Shown in pieces: positions 16,683-25,000 of a stretch of DNA of 63,530 nucleotides. How positions within the stretch are numbered: position 1 is the stretch's first letter; each line of letters opens with the position of its first letter. Source of the DNA: an uncultured Lachnospiraceae bacterium (GTDB taxonomy: Bacteria; Bacillota; Clostridia; Lachnospirales; Lachnospiraceae); contig CAJURQ010000018.1 of assembly GCA_910588955.1 (NCBI GenBank), forward strand, positions 1 to 63,530, written 5' to 3'. A program made the position numbers and the translations under genes. Below the pieces are notes generated by a model. The model searched no databases and was not told the origin of the DNA. It saw nothing but the letters and a program-made list of their open reading frames with translations.

Positions 16683-18161
16683 TCACCCAATGAGCATCAT
16701 AAGGAATACGATGCCGTCCGGAAACAGACCGATCAAAACTGACAGGATAGTCAGAATCAGAATCGGTATGGTCATCAGTTTGCAGGGTTCTTTCTTTTGC
16801 AATCCGTTATAGTCGTAGTCCGCTCCTGGAAAAAAGCCCCGGATGGTAAGCGGCAGAAGATAGCCCGCGGTGAGCAGCGCGCTTGCCAGCAGCACGATCG
16901 GACCAAGCACACCGAGAACGGGTACGCCGCTCTTTAATGCGCCGATGGCAAGATACCATTTGCTGATAAAGCCGCCTGTGGGCGGTATGCCGATCAATCC
17001 GAGGGAAGCGATGGTAAAACACCACATGGTGAGAGGCATTTCCTTGCCGATGCCGCGCATATCTTCCACCCGCGTTTTCCCCGTTTTGTATATAATCGCG
17101 CCTGCGCAGAGGAAAAGCGCCGCCTTGACAAAGCCGTGGGCAAATATATGCAGCAGACTGCCGATGAAGGAATCGGGATTCATCATGGACAGTCCGAAGA
17201 GGATGTAGGAAATCTGACTGACTGTGGAATATGCCAGCCTTTTTTTCAGCACCGGTTCCCGGTAAGCAAGCAGGGAACCCATAAAGACCGTAATAAGCGT
17301 AAGACAGATCCACGCCGTCTGCATCCATGTGCCCCGCAGGAAATCTTCGCCGAACATGCCGAGAACACGGATGATGGCAAGAACACCCGCCTTGACAATC
17401 ATTGCGGACAAAACTGCCGACGCGGGGGCAGGCGCCACGGGATGCGCCGTGGGCAGCCATGCGTGCATGGGAAACATGCCCGCTTTCACACCGAAGCCGA
17501 GAATCATAATAAAAGCCACCGCCAAGAGGAAACCGCCGTGTTCTGCAGCCGCGGAAGCCTTTAACGCGCCGCCCGTGGTGAAAGTCAGCGTTTCGCAGTT
17601 TTGGTATAGAAAATAAATGCCGAACAATGCCGCATACGCGCCGCACAGGGAATAAAATAAATATTTCAGCCCCGCCATTTTTGCCTCTTTAGAGCCGCTG
17701 TGCAGAACGAGGGGCATGGAGGACAGAGTCAAAAGTTCAAAGAACAGATAAAAGGTGATCAGGTTGCCCGCAAAGCACAGGGCGTTCAGCACACCGAATA
17801 CCAGCAGGTAAAAGCCGTAGTAGCGGCTTTCCCGTTCCTCGTGCTTCATGTACTCAAAAGAAAAAAAGCCGGCACAGAGTATGATTACGATCGAGAGCGT
17901 GGCAAAGAAAGCGCCCGTTATATCAATCCGAAAATAGATGGGGAGCGTTTTTGTCAGGTAGAACAGGGTGAAACCGTCCTCTGCCGTAAACAACGCCGCA
18001 GCGCTAAGCAAAGCGGTAATGACGAGACAGCACCCGGTCAATGTGACTACTGTGTTTCGGCTGACGCTTTTGCCTTCACCGGTCAAAGGCGTCCGATAGC
18101 GGATCAGCAGAAACAATCCTGCCAATATGGGAAAACAGATGGATGAAAGAATCAGATACAT
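16683..18161 (-). CDS. Mrp-type antiporter subunit D-like (second copy)
   Basis: This 492-residue polytopic membrane protein is of the proton-conducting transporter family. It shows LFFELLTLSSMPLV with the channel Glu, GFGVKAGMFPMHAWLPTAHP with Lys and His, and SAMIVKAGVLAI with the second Lys. A GGAGGTGATGAG ribosome binding site precedes ATG. It sits between the two other MrpD-like genes, with 12 bases to the upstream gene. The near-complete set of channel residues suggests it is active in ion translocation. Confidence 0.88.
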   Translation of the reverse strand: MYLILSSICFPILAGLFLLIRYRTPLTGEGKSVSRNTVVTLTGCCLVITALLSAAALFTAEDGFTLFYLTKTLPIYFRIDITGAFFATLSIVIILCAGFFSFEYMKHEERESRYYGFYLLVFGVLNALCFAGNLITFYLFFELLTLSSMPLVLHSGSKEAKMAGLKYLFYSLCGAYAALFGIYFLYQNCETLTFTTGGALKASAAAEHGGFLLAVAFIMILGFGVKAGMFPMHAWLPTAHPVAPAPASAVLSAMIVKAGVLAIIRVLGMFGEDFLRGTWMQTAWICLTLITVFMGSLLAYREPVLKKRLAYSTVSQISYILFGLSMMNPDSFIGSLLHIFAHGFVKAALFLCAGAIIYKTGKTRVEDMRGIGKEMPLTMWCFTIASLGLIGIPPTGGFISKWYLAIGALKSGVPVLGVLGPIVLLASALLTAGYLLPLTIRGFFPGADYDYNGLQKKEPCKLMTIPILILTILSVLIGLFPDGIVFLMMLIG

Positions 18162-18173
18162 CTCATCACCTCC

Positions 18174-19667
18174 TTACGCGAACATGGCGAGTCCCTGCTC
18201 GATTAAATTTACGACAGGCTGGGAACTGACGCCTAAAATAATATTTAAGACGATAAAGCAGACAAGCACGACCGTATAACCTTTCATCTGACTGAAAGTG
18301 ATACCGGTATAATCCGGATTTTGTACCGGCGTGTAAATACGGATGACCGTTTTCATAAAGTAGATGGCGTTTAAAACCGTACTGATTCCCAGAACAATCA
18401 ACGAGGCGAGCATTTTACCCTCCACTTGTACCGCCGCCTGTGAAAACAGAAGCTTGCTGATAAAGCCGGAAAACAGAGGGACGCCCACCATGGAAAGAGA
18501 ACCAGCCATAAAGGCAACACCGGCACATTTATTGCGGTATGCCGCCCCTGTCAGGTCGATAAACTTGCGGCTTCCGCCGGACACGTCCGTGAGCCCGATC
18601 GCCGCGATAAAGAGCAGCGACTTCGTGGCGGCGTGGGATAAAATATGGAAAATGCTTGCCACCATACCCGCCTGCGTGCCCATGCCGAAACCCATGTAAA
18701 TATATCCGATCTGCGCCACCGAGGAGAAGGCGATCATCCGCCGGATATCGTTTTCCTTGATGGCGGAGAGAGAGCCGAAAATCATGCCCATCAGACCGAA
18801 CACAAAGAGCACGTCGATAATTCTTGTGCTGTTAAAAATGTCAAAACCGATGACGCGGTAAATAATTTTAATTAACAGAAAGATATAACCTTTGGACACC
18901 AGACTGGAAAGGATCGCCGCGGAAGATACTGTAGAGTACCCGTAGGCGTCCGGCAGCCACGCGTGAAAGGGAAACAGCGCGCTCTTGATGCACAGACCGA
19001 CGCACATCAATGCCACCGAGACGATCAGCGGAATCTGGTATTCGCCGTTTGCGACCAAAAGCCCCACGGACTCTTTGATGTTGCTCATCAACAGATGTCC
19101 TGTCAAGTCGTACATGATACAGAGCCCGAAAAGCAGAAGACCCGATCCGAGCAGGCTCATAATCATATAGCGGACGGCTGCCTCGATCGTCCGTCCCACC
19201 TGCCTTATCATAATCAAGCCACAGGCGGAGATTGTGTTAATCTCCACAAATACGTAGGCGGTGAACATATCGTTGGTGTAGACAAGCGCGAGCAGAGAAC
19301 TCAGCAGGAGGTTTACCAGAATATAGTACAAATTGTGTTTGCTCTCCACCACCTCGCCGGGAAGCTTGTGCGCGCCGCCCGCCATAGACAGGTACATAAT
19401 AATGCAGAAGAAGAGCGCCATGCCTGCCTCCAGCACACCGGCGCGGATTTCATTTCCCCAAGGCGCGGGGAAATGTCCCATCCAGTAAATAAAAGATTCG
19501 CCCGTAGAGAGAAGGTAGAAAAGCAGTACAGCCGACATCAGCCCCACGGCAATGATGACCGTGCGGTTTACCACTTTTGCTGCTTTTGCGGGCAGCACGG
19601 AACAGATCGTGCCCGAAAAAAGGCTCATAAGGATAGAGAAAAAGGGGAAATTGCAGATAAAATTCAT
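18174..19667 (-). CDS. mrpD: Mrp-type antiporter subunit D (first copy)
   Basis: This 497-residue membrane protein directly follows the MrpC gene, the usual place of MrpD/MnhD. It shows VFVEINTISACGLI with the channel Glu, CIKSALFPFHAWLPDAYGYS with Lys and His, and SSLVSKGYIFLL with Lys. Of the three D-like copies it is the best positional match to canonical MrpD. The next gene begins 12 bases downstream. It is expected to carry Na+ and/or H+ across the cytoplasmic membrane as part of the complex. Confidence 0.89.
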   Translation of the reverse strand: MNFICNFPFFSILMSLFSGTICSVLPAKAAKVVNRTVIIAVGLMSAVLLFYLLSTGESFIYWMGHFPAPWGNEIRAGVLEAGMALFFCIIMYLSMAGGAHKLPGEVVESKHNLYYILVNLLLSSLLALVYTNDMFTAYVFVEINTISACGLIMIRQVGRTIEAAVRYMIMSLLGSGLLLFGLCIMYDLTGHLLMSNIKESVGLLVANGEYQIPLIVSVALMCVGLCIKSALFPFHAWLPDAYGYSTVSSAAILSSLVSKGYIFLLIKIIYRVIGFDIFNSTRIIDVLFVFGLMGMIFGSLSAIKENDIRRMIAFSSVAQIGYIYMGFGMGTQAGMVASIFHILSHAATKSLLFIAAIGLTDVSGGSRKFIDLTGAAYRNKCAGVAFMAGSLSMVGVPLFSGFISKLLFSQAAVQVEGKMLASLIVLGISTVLNAIYFMKTVIRIYTPVQNPDYTGITFSQMKGYTVVLVCFIVLNIILGVSSQPVVNLIEQGLAMFA

Positions 19668-19668
19668 A

Positions 19669-20043
19669 TTATTTTCCCTCCTTCTTTAACAGCGTGGAAA
19701 TCTCGTCCAGATCCAGCGTGTGATACCTTGTATAAAGCCGGATCGTCAGCGACAGCATGAGCGCCGTCACGGAGACAGAAACCACGATACCCGTCAGCAC
19801 AAGCCCGCTGGGAATCGGATTGATGTAACTCTCCGTGCTTGTGACGCCGTTTACCACAATGGGCGCAACCCGTCCCGCAATATAGCCTTTTTCCGCCAGA
19901 AAGAGGTAAATCGCGCTGTCCATGATATTCAAACCGATAATTTTCTTGATCAGATTAGTCTGCAGAAGCAGATTGGTAAAACCGATGCAGAAGAGGATTG
20001 CTGAGACGGCTTCCCCGTAGTTTGCAAATAAATTCGGACCCAT
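19669..20043 (-). CDS. mrpC: Mrp-type antiporter subunit C (NuoK-like)
   Basis: This is a protein of about 124 residues with three membrane segments, related to NuoK and MnhC. The second helix carries the motif GLNIMDSAIYLFL, equivalent to the conserved GLNLL(S/N)xAVNL of MrpC. The frame opens at 20103, but the ATG at 20043 has a GGGGG-containing site upstream and starts the protein just before its first helix, so it is preferred. It overlaps or abuts its neighbours, as the rest of the operon does. Confidence 0.88.
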   Translation of the reverse strand: MGPNLFANYGEAVSAILFCIGFTNLLLQTNLIKKIIGLNIMDSAIYLFLAEKGYIAGRVAPIVVNGVTSTESYINPIPSGLVLTGIVVSVSVTALMLSLTIRLYTRYHTLDLDEISTLLKKEGK

Positions 20044-20044
20044 C

Positions 20045-21004
20045 CTAAAATCCCCCTTTTCGGAACATAGCGTAAAAAGCGTAAATCGTACATGCCACCA
20101 CAAGCCCCACTGCGATATTCAGAGGCAGGATCAGACCGCTTGACAGAATTGCGCCGGGCGTTCCCTTAGGTATTATGCTGTGAAGCTGGTTTGCGCCCGT
20201 GTAAAAGGAATAGCTTTTCGCCAGACAGTAGAAGGAGAGGGAGAAAAAGCATATCCATTTATAAGTCTTTTCCGTGAAGAACCGCTCTGTCTTTTTGAAG
20301 CCGAAGGCGTTTAAGTAGAGCACCAGTCCCGCGCCGATAACCGCGCCGCCCGAAAAGCCGCCGCCTGGTCCGAGGTGCCCGTTTAAGATGATATAAATGC
20401 CGAAAATAATAATAATCGGCACGAGAAAAGTCGCTACAAGCTGCAAAATTGCGTCGTTTTTCGGCTCGAAACGGCGGTCGTTTACATCCGCCTCGTCCTT
20501 CTCGGTCTTATTCAGACGCAGCAAAATCAGAACCGTGATGGTCGCCACAAAAAGCACATGAGATTCTCCCAGCGTATCGAACGCCCTGTAGTCCAGAATC
20601 ATCCCGGCAACGATATTGACGGCGCCTGTCTCTTCCAGCCCTTTTTCAATGTAGCGCTCCGAAACCTCGTTGTTGACCGGTCGGGTCACCGTCCCGATGG
20701 CGGGCAGATAAGAAACCGTCACCAAAAGCAGGGCGATCAGAAACAGGCAGAAGAGGACGCTGGTTGTCTGGTACAGGCGGTGAAAAAGGTGAAGCCATTT
20801 GTTGTGCTCCGTATCATAGACCTTGTCCATGATCGCGTCGTGCTCCTTCTCATGGCGCAGAGCCGCCTCCGGATCGGGATGATATTCTTCCTGCGGACGC
20901 ATCTCCACTTCTCCCATATATGGGTCTTTTGCGCCGGAGAGCCAGCGGAAGAAACGGAAGGCAAAGGTTTTTTGATATGCTTCCGCGTTTTTTTTCTTAC
21001 TCAT
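20045..21004 (-). CDS. mrpB: fused MbhE-like/MrpB antiporter subunit
   Basis: This 319-residue protein has a charged N-terminal extension (about 1-75), one or two membrane segments with a short extracytoplasmic loop (about 76-165), and a C-terminal MnhB/MrpB domain (about 185-319). The MnhB domain contains the hallmark GHLGPGGGFSGGAV. The middle section ends in YRAFDTLGES, a motif typical of MbhE or the C-terminal part of MrpA. The gene therefore appears to join an MbhE-like domain with MrpB. The ATG at 21004 follows AAGGAGGAGAAGG, which favours it over the longer frame. It overlaps the MbhD-like gene by 8 bases. Confidence 0.83.
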   Translation of the reverse strand: MSKKKNAEAYQKTFAFRFFRWLSGAKDPYMGEVEMRPQEEYHPDPEAALRHEKEHDAIMDKVYDTEHNKWLHLFHRLYQTTSVLFCLFLIALLLVTVSYLPAIGTVTRPVNNEVSERYIEKGLEETGAVNIVAGMILDYRAFDTLGESHVLFVATITVLILLRLNKTEKDEADVNDRRFEPKNDAILQLVATFLVPIIIIFGIYIILNGHLGPGGGFSGGAVIGAGLVLYLNAFGFKKTERFFTEKTYKWICFFSLSFYCLAKSYSFYTGANQLHSIIPKGTPGAILSSGLILPLNIAVGLVVACTIYAFYAMFRKGGF

Positions 21005-21272
21005 TTTCCTTCTCCTCCTTTGTATCAGGCTCTGAAGCGTCAATCGCGTGAATTTTTTTGAGCGTCACGAAAAAGAGGACACTTGTGATTCCCGCACCGA
21101 CGGCAGCCTCCGTGATTGCCAGATCCGGGGATTCCAGACAGATCCAGAGCATGGACATAACCAGACTGAAGGACATATAAATAAGGATTGCATTCAAAAG
21201 GTTTTTGGAAAAGCTGACGGAGACTGCGCAGATGATTAACAGTCCCATCAAAATAATCTGAAAAGCTGTCAT
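20997..21272 (-). CDS. MbhD-like small membrane subunit (DUF4040)
   Basis: This 91-residue protein has three membrane segments and the conserved core SPDLAITEAAVGAGITSVLF, characteristic of MbhD (DUF4040) and of the C-terminal part of MrpA. In Mrp and Mbh complexes this domain supplies an acidic residue in the membrane arm near the junction with MrpA/NuoL. Here it is a free-standing protein, as in membrane-bound hydrogenases and some archaeal/clostridial Mrp operons. It overlaps genes on both sides by a few bases, which indicates translational coupling. Confidence 0.84.
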   Translation of the reverse strand: MTAFQIILMGLLIICAVSVSFSKNLLNAILIYMSFSLVMSMLWICLESPDLAITEAAVGAGITSVLFFVTLKKIHAIDASEPDTKEEKENE

Positions 21273-21679
21273 GAAACGGTCGCCTCCTCTTTTCTTGTAT
21301 TTTTATCGTCTTTCACAGCAGCGAGTTCCTGTTCGAGAACTGCCACGTCCTCATATATTTCACAGTGCGCCGAAAGGTTTTCGTTGGTGGCAGCCTCCAG
21401 CCTTGAGAGCACATGGGAGGAGACGGGTGAGGCGAACCACAAAAAGACGATGATCAAAAACATTTTTAACGTTGTAAAATTAAATCCCGAAAAGATCATC
21501 AGCCCGATCAGGCACGCGCTGATGCCAAGCGTGTCACCCATGGCGGCGGCGTGCATTCTGTTCAGCACATATTTAAAGTGAAAGACGCCGAACAGTTCCG
21601 TGAAAAAGATGACCATTCCAATCAGTATAAACAGACACCCGACAATAAGCCTGATCCACTCAACCGCGTTCATCCGCAT
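21269..21679 (-). CDS. mrpG: Mrp-type antiporter subunit G
   Basis: This 136-residue protein belongs to the MnhG/PhaG family. Three membrane segments occupy about residues 1-95, including the conserved FHFKYVLNRMHAAAMGDTLG block (MrpG consensus RMHAAT..DTLG). A charged C-terminal tail of about 40 residues is cytoplasmic. The start overlaps the end of mrpF by 20 bases; an internal Met two codons later is an equal alternative. It is part of the MrpEFG cassette that opens the operon. Confidence 0.88.
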   Translation of the reverse strand: MRMNAVEWIRLIVGCLFILIGMVIFFTELFGVFHFKYVLNRMHAAAMGDTLGISACLIGLMIFSGFNFTTLKMFLIIVFLWFASPVSSHVLSRLEAATNENLSAHCEIYEDVAVLEQELAAVKDDKNTRKEEATVS

Positions 21680-21992
21680 TTCCCCCTTTCGTATTTTCCT
21701 GCTTATGGTGCTGCTCCTCGTAGATGCCGATGTAAACCTTGGAGATTACGACAACGGAGAGAAAGCTGATCATGGCGTAAATCAGACAGATATCCACCAA
21801 GTAACCCTCCTGCAAAAGAAGCGCCAGAACCGAGATCATGACCATAACCATCGTGCCCATCATGTTGACTGCCATCAGGCGGTCGGCGACGCGGGGTCCC
21901 TTCACAGCGCGGATCAGACAGATCAGCAGCATAAAGGAAATCACGATTAATAATAGAATAAAAAGAGAATGATAGATTAATTCTTTTTCCAT
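21660..21992 (-). CDS. mrpF: Mrp-type antiporter subunit F
   Basis: This 110-residue protein belongs to the MrpF/PhaF family. It has three membrane helices and the conserved GPRVADRLMAVNMMGT motif after the first helix. The Asp in it (VADR) is needed for antiport in studied MrpF proteins. The C-terminal tail is polar and rich in His, Gln and Glu. It overlaps mrpE by 16 bases and mrpG by 20 bases. Confidence 0.88.
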   Translation of the reverse strand: MEKELIYHSLFILLLIVISFMLLICLIRAVKGPRVADRLMAVNMMGTMVMVMISVLALLLQEGYLVDICLIYAMISFLSVVVISKVYIGIYEEQHHKQENTKGGNADERG

Positions 21993-22456
21993 ATCTTATC
22001 CTCCTCGATTCTCGTCAGCAGTTTCACGAACACGGAGGAAGAAATGCCCTCCGCAAGCTCCTTGTCAAGACAGTGCACCGTATATTCATTACCCGTCAGC
22101 GCAACGGTGATCGTGCCCGGCGTCAGTGTGATCGAGTTTGCCAACAGTACCCGCGCAAAGGTAGAACGCAGGTCGGTTTTAAAATATACAACCGCAGGCT
22201 CCAGTTCATATTCGGCAGTATAAATCAGTTTGAAAACCGTCAGATTTGCTTTCAGAATCTCTACTACCAATGTGAAAAAATAGTGAAGCAGAAGCGGCAA
22301 TTTCCGCAATAAAAAAAGGTCGTATCGGGGGCTGTAATCGAAAAACTTACATAAAAACCAGTACATTACCCCTGCAATAACGACGCCGAAGGCAGCAATT
22401 TCCACAGTAAACTGCCCGTTAAAAATCACCCAGATCAGAAAAAAAAGGATAAACAT
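21977..22456 (-). CDS. mrpE: Mrp-type antiporter subunit E
   Basis: This 159-residue protein belongs to the MnhE/MrpE family. Two N-terminal hydrophobic segments are followed by the conserved soluble part with SITLTPGTITVAL (family motif NSITLTPGT). It is the first gene of the ten-gene minus-strand operon, and GGAGTAG precedes its ATG. MrpE is thought to help assembly and stability of the complex in the membrane. A promoter must lie in 22457-22719, but I could not pick one with confidence. Confidence 0.88.
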   Translation of the reverse strand: MFILFFLIWVIFNGQFTVEIAAFGVVIAGVMYWFLCKFFDYSPRYDLFLLRKLPLLLHYFFTLVVEILKANLTVFKLIYTAEYELEPAVVYFKTDLRSTFARVLLANSITLTPGTITVALTGNEYTVHCLDKELAEGISSSVFVKLLTRIEEDKIWKKN

Positions 22457-22719
22457 TTTTCTACTCCGTTCTTCTGAAAAATATTGTTTTGTTTCAAAGT
22501 GGTGTTTCTACTTATTAAAAGGGAACTTATAGGAACGGTAATATTATGTATCTAAAATCTGGAAGTGTCAAGAGGGGGCTTTTGACGCGCCGTCCTTCGC
22601 ACTTGTTTTTCGTGTGGGAATCGGATATCATGTGAGTAGCAGACAGCTATGCAGAATAGATGGCGCCATTAATGGAATGGAAAACGAATGGCGGTAAAAT
22701 AATCAGAACGGAGGCATAT
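22457..22719. promoter_or_regulatory. divergent intergenic region (mrp operon / reductase gene)
   Basis: These 263 bases separate two divergent genes and should hold the promoters for both. The half next to mrpE is AT-rich. No box pair of good spacing stands out on either strand. The stretch 22570-22620 is GC-richer and may belong to an untranslated leader. No gene is supported here. Confidence 0.35.
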
Positions 22720-23640
22720 ATGAAATATTTGGTAATTGGCGCGGGCGGCACAGGCGGCAGTATCGGCGCATATATGACAGAGGCAGGAAAGGACGTGACC
22801 CTGATTGCGAGAGGGGAACACCTGAAAAAGGTGCAGGAACAGGGTCTTAAGATGGAGACAACCAGAAAGGGAAACTACACCGTAAATCCTGTGAAAGCGA
22901 CCGATATGGCGCATTATGACGAACAGCCGGACATTGTTTTTGTCTGTGTAAAAGGTTACTCGTTGGAGGAGACGATTCCTTTTATCAAGCGGGTGGCGAA
23001 AGAGACGACCATCGTGATTCCTATTTTGAATATCTACGGGACAGGCGGGCGTATGCAGGAGAAACTGCCGGAACTTCTGGTGACTGACGGCTGTATCTAC
23101 ATAGCGGCGGAGATCAAAGAGCCGGGAACTATCTGGCAAAACGGAGATATTTTCCGCATCGTGTACGGCGTGCGGAACAAAGAAGAACTTCGCCCCGAGC
23201 TTTTTGAGGTGGCGAAGGATTTGAAGGAGAGCGGCATAGACGGCGTGCTGTCGGAGAATATTCGGAGAGACGCCCTGCAGAAGTTCGCCTATGTATCCCC
23301 TATGGCGGCGTGCGGTCTTTACTATCATGTGAGCGCCGGGGATGTGCAGGTGACCGGGGAGCCGCGGGATACTTTTGTGAAGCTGATGCGGGAAGTAGAC
23401 GCGCTGGCGGTGGCGATGGGCGTACCCTTCCTGATCGACATTGTCACGACCAATTTGCAGATTCTGGATTCCCTTACCCCTACGGCGAGCACTTCCATGC
23501 AGCGCGATATTTACGCCAGCAAGCCATCCGAGATTGACGGGCTGATTTATGAGGTTGTGCGGATGGGAAAGAAATACGGCGTTCCCACGCCGACCTATGA
23601 GATGATTGCGGATAAGGCGAGAGAGGATGGACTGGAATGA
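22720..23640 (+). CDS. ketopantoate reductase (PanE/ApbA) family protein
   Basis: This is a cytosolic NADPH-dependent reductase of about 306 residues. The N-terminal Rossmann motif is GAGGTGGSIGAYM (about residues 7-19). The ApbA middle domain has IVFVCVKGY with the conserved Lys, and the C-terminal helical ApbA_C domain contains SMQRDIYASKPSEIDGL, matching the family's S(S/M)MxxDxxxxRxtEID motif. The ATG at 22720 follows GGAGG and is preferred to the upstream start. Family members make pantoate for coenzyme A or reduce related 2-keto acids. No other pantothenate gene is nearby, so assignment as panE is uncertain. Its stop overlaps the next start (ATGA). Confidence 0.82.
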   Translation: MKYLVIGAGGTGGSIGAYMTEAGKDVTLIARGEHLKKVQEQGLKMETTRKGNYTVNPVKATDMAHYDEQPDIVFVCVKGYSLEETIPFIKRVAKETTIVIPILNIYGTGGRMQEKLPELLVTDGCIYIAAEIKEPGTIWQNGDIFRIVYGVRNKEELRPELFEVAKDLKESGIDGVLSENIRRDALQKFAYVSPMAACGLYYHVSAGDVQVTGEPRDTFVKLMREVDALAVAMGVPFLIDIVTTNLQILDSLTPTASTSMQRDIYASKPSEIDGLIYEVVRMGKKYGVPTPTYEMIADKAREDGLE

Positions 23641-23834
23641 AAAAATTCAAGGAAAAATATTTGGCGGGCGAAATTGAGTTTGAGGAAATCGACGACTACA
23701 GTCAGGAGTGGGGATTTTCCGACACCACGGACACTCTGCGGGAATACCTCGGCTTGAATGCCGAGGAGGAGGACGCATGGGTGAGCGTGGGGGATGAGGC
23801 GCTGAAGGAGTTGTTGGATAAACAGGCGAGGTGA
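23637..23834 (+). CDS. small acidic hypothetical protein coupled to reductase
   Basis: This 65-residue, strongly acidic soluble protein starts in the ATGA overlap of the reductase gene, so it is translationally coupled to it. It shows a helical C-terminal half (SVGDEALKELLDKQA) and no known motif. Such short acidic partners occur beside many Lachnospiraceae enzymes, but nothing shows its role. Confidence 0.6.
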   Translation: MKKFKEKYLAGEIEFEEIDDYSQEWGFSDTTDTLREYLGLNAEEEDAWVSVGDEALKELLDKQAR

Positions 23835-23838
23835 TAGT

Positions 23839-23934
23839 ATGAGCAACGTATATGAAAGCATTATGGCTGGGTTTGCTTTTCACCAAGATGAATGGGATAA
23901 TCCCGATCATATATGTGTCCCTATTCAAGATTAG
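23839..23934 (+). pseudogene. remnant of an XRE/HigA-type regulator 5' end
   Basis: A 31-codon frame begins MSNVYESIMAGF, which matches the usual start of a small helix-turn-helix regulator/antitoxin family in Clostridia (MSNVYESIMxGL...). After about 13 residues the similarity is lost and the frame stops. No helix-turn-helix remains. It therefore looks like a truncated gene. The identification rests on memory of the family's N-terminus only. Confidence 0.4.
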
Positions 23935-24095
23935 AATTGGTATTAAGACAATTTAGGCATCTTTCTTTTCATACGGGAATGTTAAACGGTCAAACAGCAG
24001 AACATACAGGCAAATTTCCTATATACGTTTCGGAAGACAGTATTTTCCCGGAAGACGGTTCTCTGTTTGGCAGATATGTGACTAAAAAGAAATAA
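23913..24095 (+). CDS. short hypothetical ORF or gene remnant
   Basis: This 60-residue frame has no evident ribosome binding site. The last third (KFPIYVSEDSIFPEDGSLF) looks like folded protein rather than chance, so it may be the 3' remnant of a gene disrupted together with the regulator remnant just upstream. I do not recognise the family. Confidence 0.3.
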   Translation: MCPYSRLELVLRQFRHLSFHTGMLNGQTAEHTGKFPIYVSEDSIFPEDGSLFGRYVTKKK

Positions 24096-24116
24096 ATAAT
24101 TAAGACTTTAACAGGC

Positions 24117-24154
24117 GGCAACAGATTGATGTACAATTTTGTCAATCTGTTGCC
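24117..24154. terminator. 13-bp hairpin between convergent genes
   Basis: GGCAACAGATTGA (24117-24129) pairs perfectly with TCAATCTGTTGCC (24142-24154) around a 12-base loop. It lies between the plus-strand remnant ending at 24095 and the minus-strand permease gene ending at 24188, so it can end transcription from both sides. T runs are weak on both strands. Confidence 0.65.
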
Positions 24155-24187
24155 AAAATACAATGTTTTTACTGCAAAACCTCCTTG

Positions 24188-24925
24188 TCAGTTAGCGGCA
24201 ATCTCATGCCGACGCAGATAAAAGACAGACAGCGCGGCAAAAACAATAATATATCCGAGGGAATTGACCGCGAGAGTCGATATACTGATTTCCATATTCG
24301 GATTGTTGGCGCGCATCCCCAGACAGTAGATAGAGTAGGGATAATTCATGCCGTAATCGTGGTTGGTCATATACAGCCCTAAGATTCCTCCGGCGAGAGC
24401 GATGCCAATGGGGATGGCAAAGGAGCGGATTATAAGGGAGAGGAGAAGCTGCACACAGCAGACGACCACCGCGCCGACCGTGCCGCAGAGAAACCACTCC
24501 AAAGCCTCTTGCGGAAACGGGCTTTGTATCCCGGCGAGTTTCCCGCAGATAAAAAACAGCGCGAAAATCCATAAATTTCCGAGAAGCGACACCCGTATCG
24601 CCTGAGTCAGCTTGCCCAGATAAAGACTGGACAACGGCAGGGGCGCGGTCAGAAAGCTGTTCCAGTTGTGGCGGGTGTGCTCCAGCCGCCAGAGATAAGA
24701 GCAGTACGTGCCGATCAGCGCGGGCATAAAAAAGTAGCAAAGAAAGAGCGAGTGCTGGCTCCAAAGGCTGTACCATTCTGACTTCAAAACGCCGAGATTC
24801 ATTTTGTAATTCATCGTGCCGAAGAAAGCGGATATCATAGGGAGCGCAAAGAACGCCAGCCATACCGGGCTTCTTTTCAGCTTCAGGGATTCCGCCTTGA
24901 CGGCTTTCGTATAAGATGTGAGCAT
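24188..24925 (-). CDS. lantibiotic-immunity ABC transporter permease (MutG-type)
   Basis: This ABC-2-type permease of about 245 residues has six membrane segments. The N-terminus (KAESLKLKRSPVWLAF) is the family pattern of the paired permeases of lantibiotic/bacitracin protection transporters (MutG/BcrB/CprC group). ATG 24925 has AGGAGGTAACA upstream and is preferred over the frame start at 24943. It is the last gene of the three-gene minus-strand operon. Together with the permease at 25001 and the ATPase at 25750 it would remove cationic antimicrobial peptides from the membrane. Confidence 0.82.
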   Translation of the reverse strand: MLTSYTKAVKAESLKLKRSPVWLAFFALPMISAFFGTMNYKMNLGVLKSEWYSLWSQHSLFLCYFFMPALIGTYCSYLWRLEHTRHNWNSFLTAPLPLSSLYLGKLTQAIRVSLLGNLWIFALFFICGKLAGIQSPFPQEALEWFLCGTVGAVVVCCVQLLLSLIIRSFAIPIGIALAGGILGLYMTNHDYGMNYPYSIYCLGMRANNPNMEISISTLAVNSLGYIIVFAALSVFYLRRHEIAAN

Positions 24926-25000
24926 GTTGTTACCTCCTGTCAAATGTTCTTATTTTCAGATGTGACATTTTTTGAGCAGATGTTTAAACGGTTGGTCACT

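Noticed and set aside
13005..22456. Membrane-bound hydrogenase (Mbh) operon
   Set aside because: MbhD/MbhE-like parts are present but no [NiFe] hydrogenase subunits, ferredoxin-type subunits or maturation genes are nearby, so an Mrp-type antiporter is the better call.
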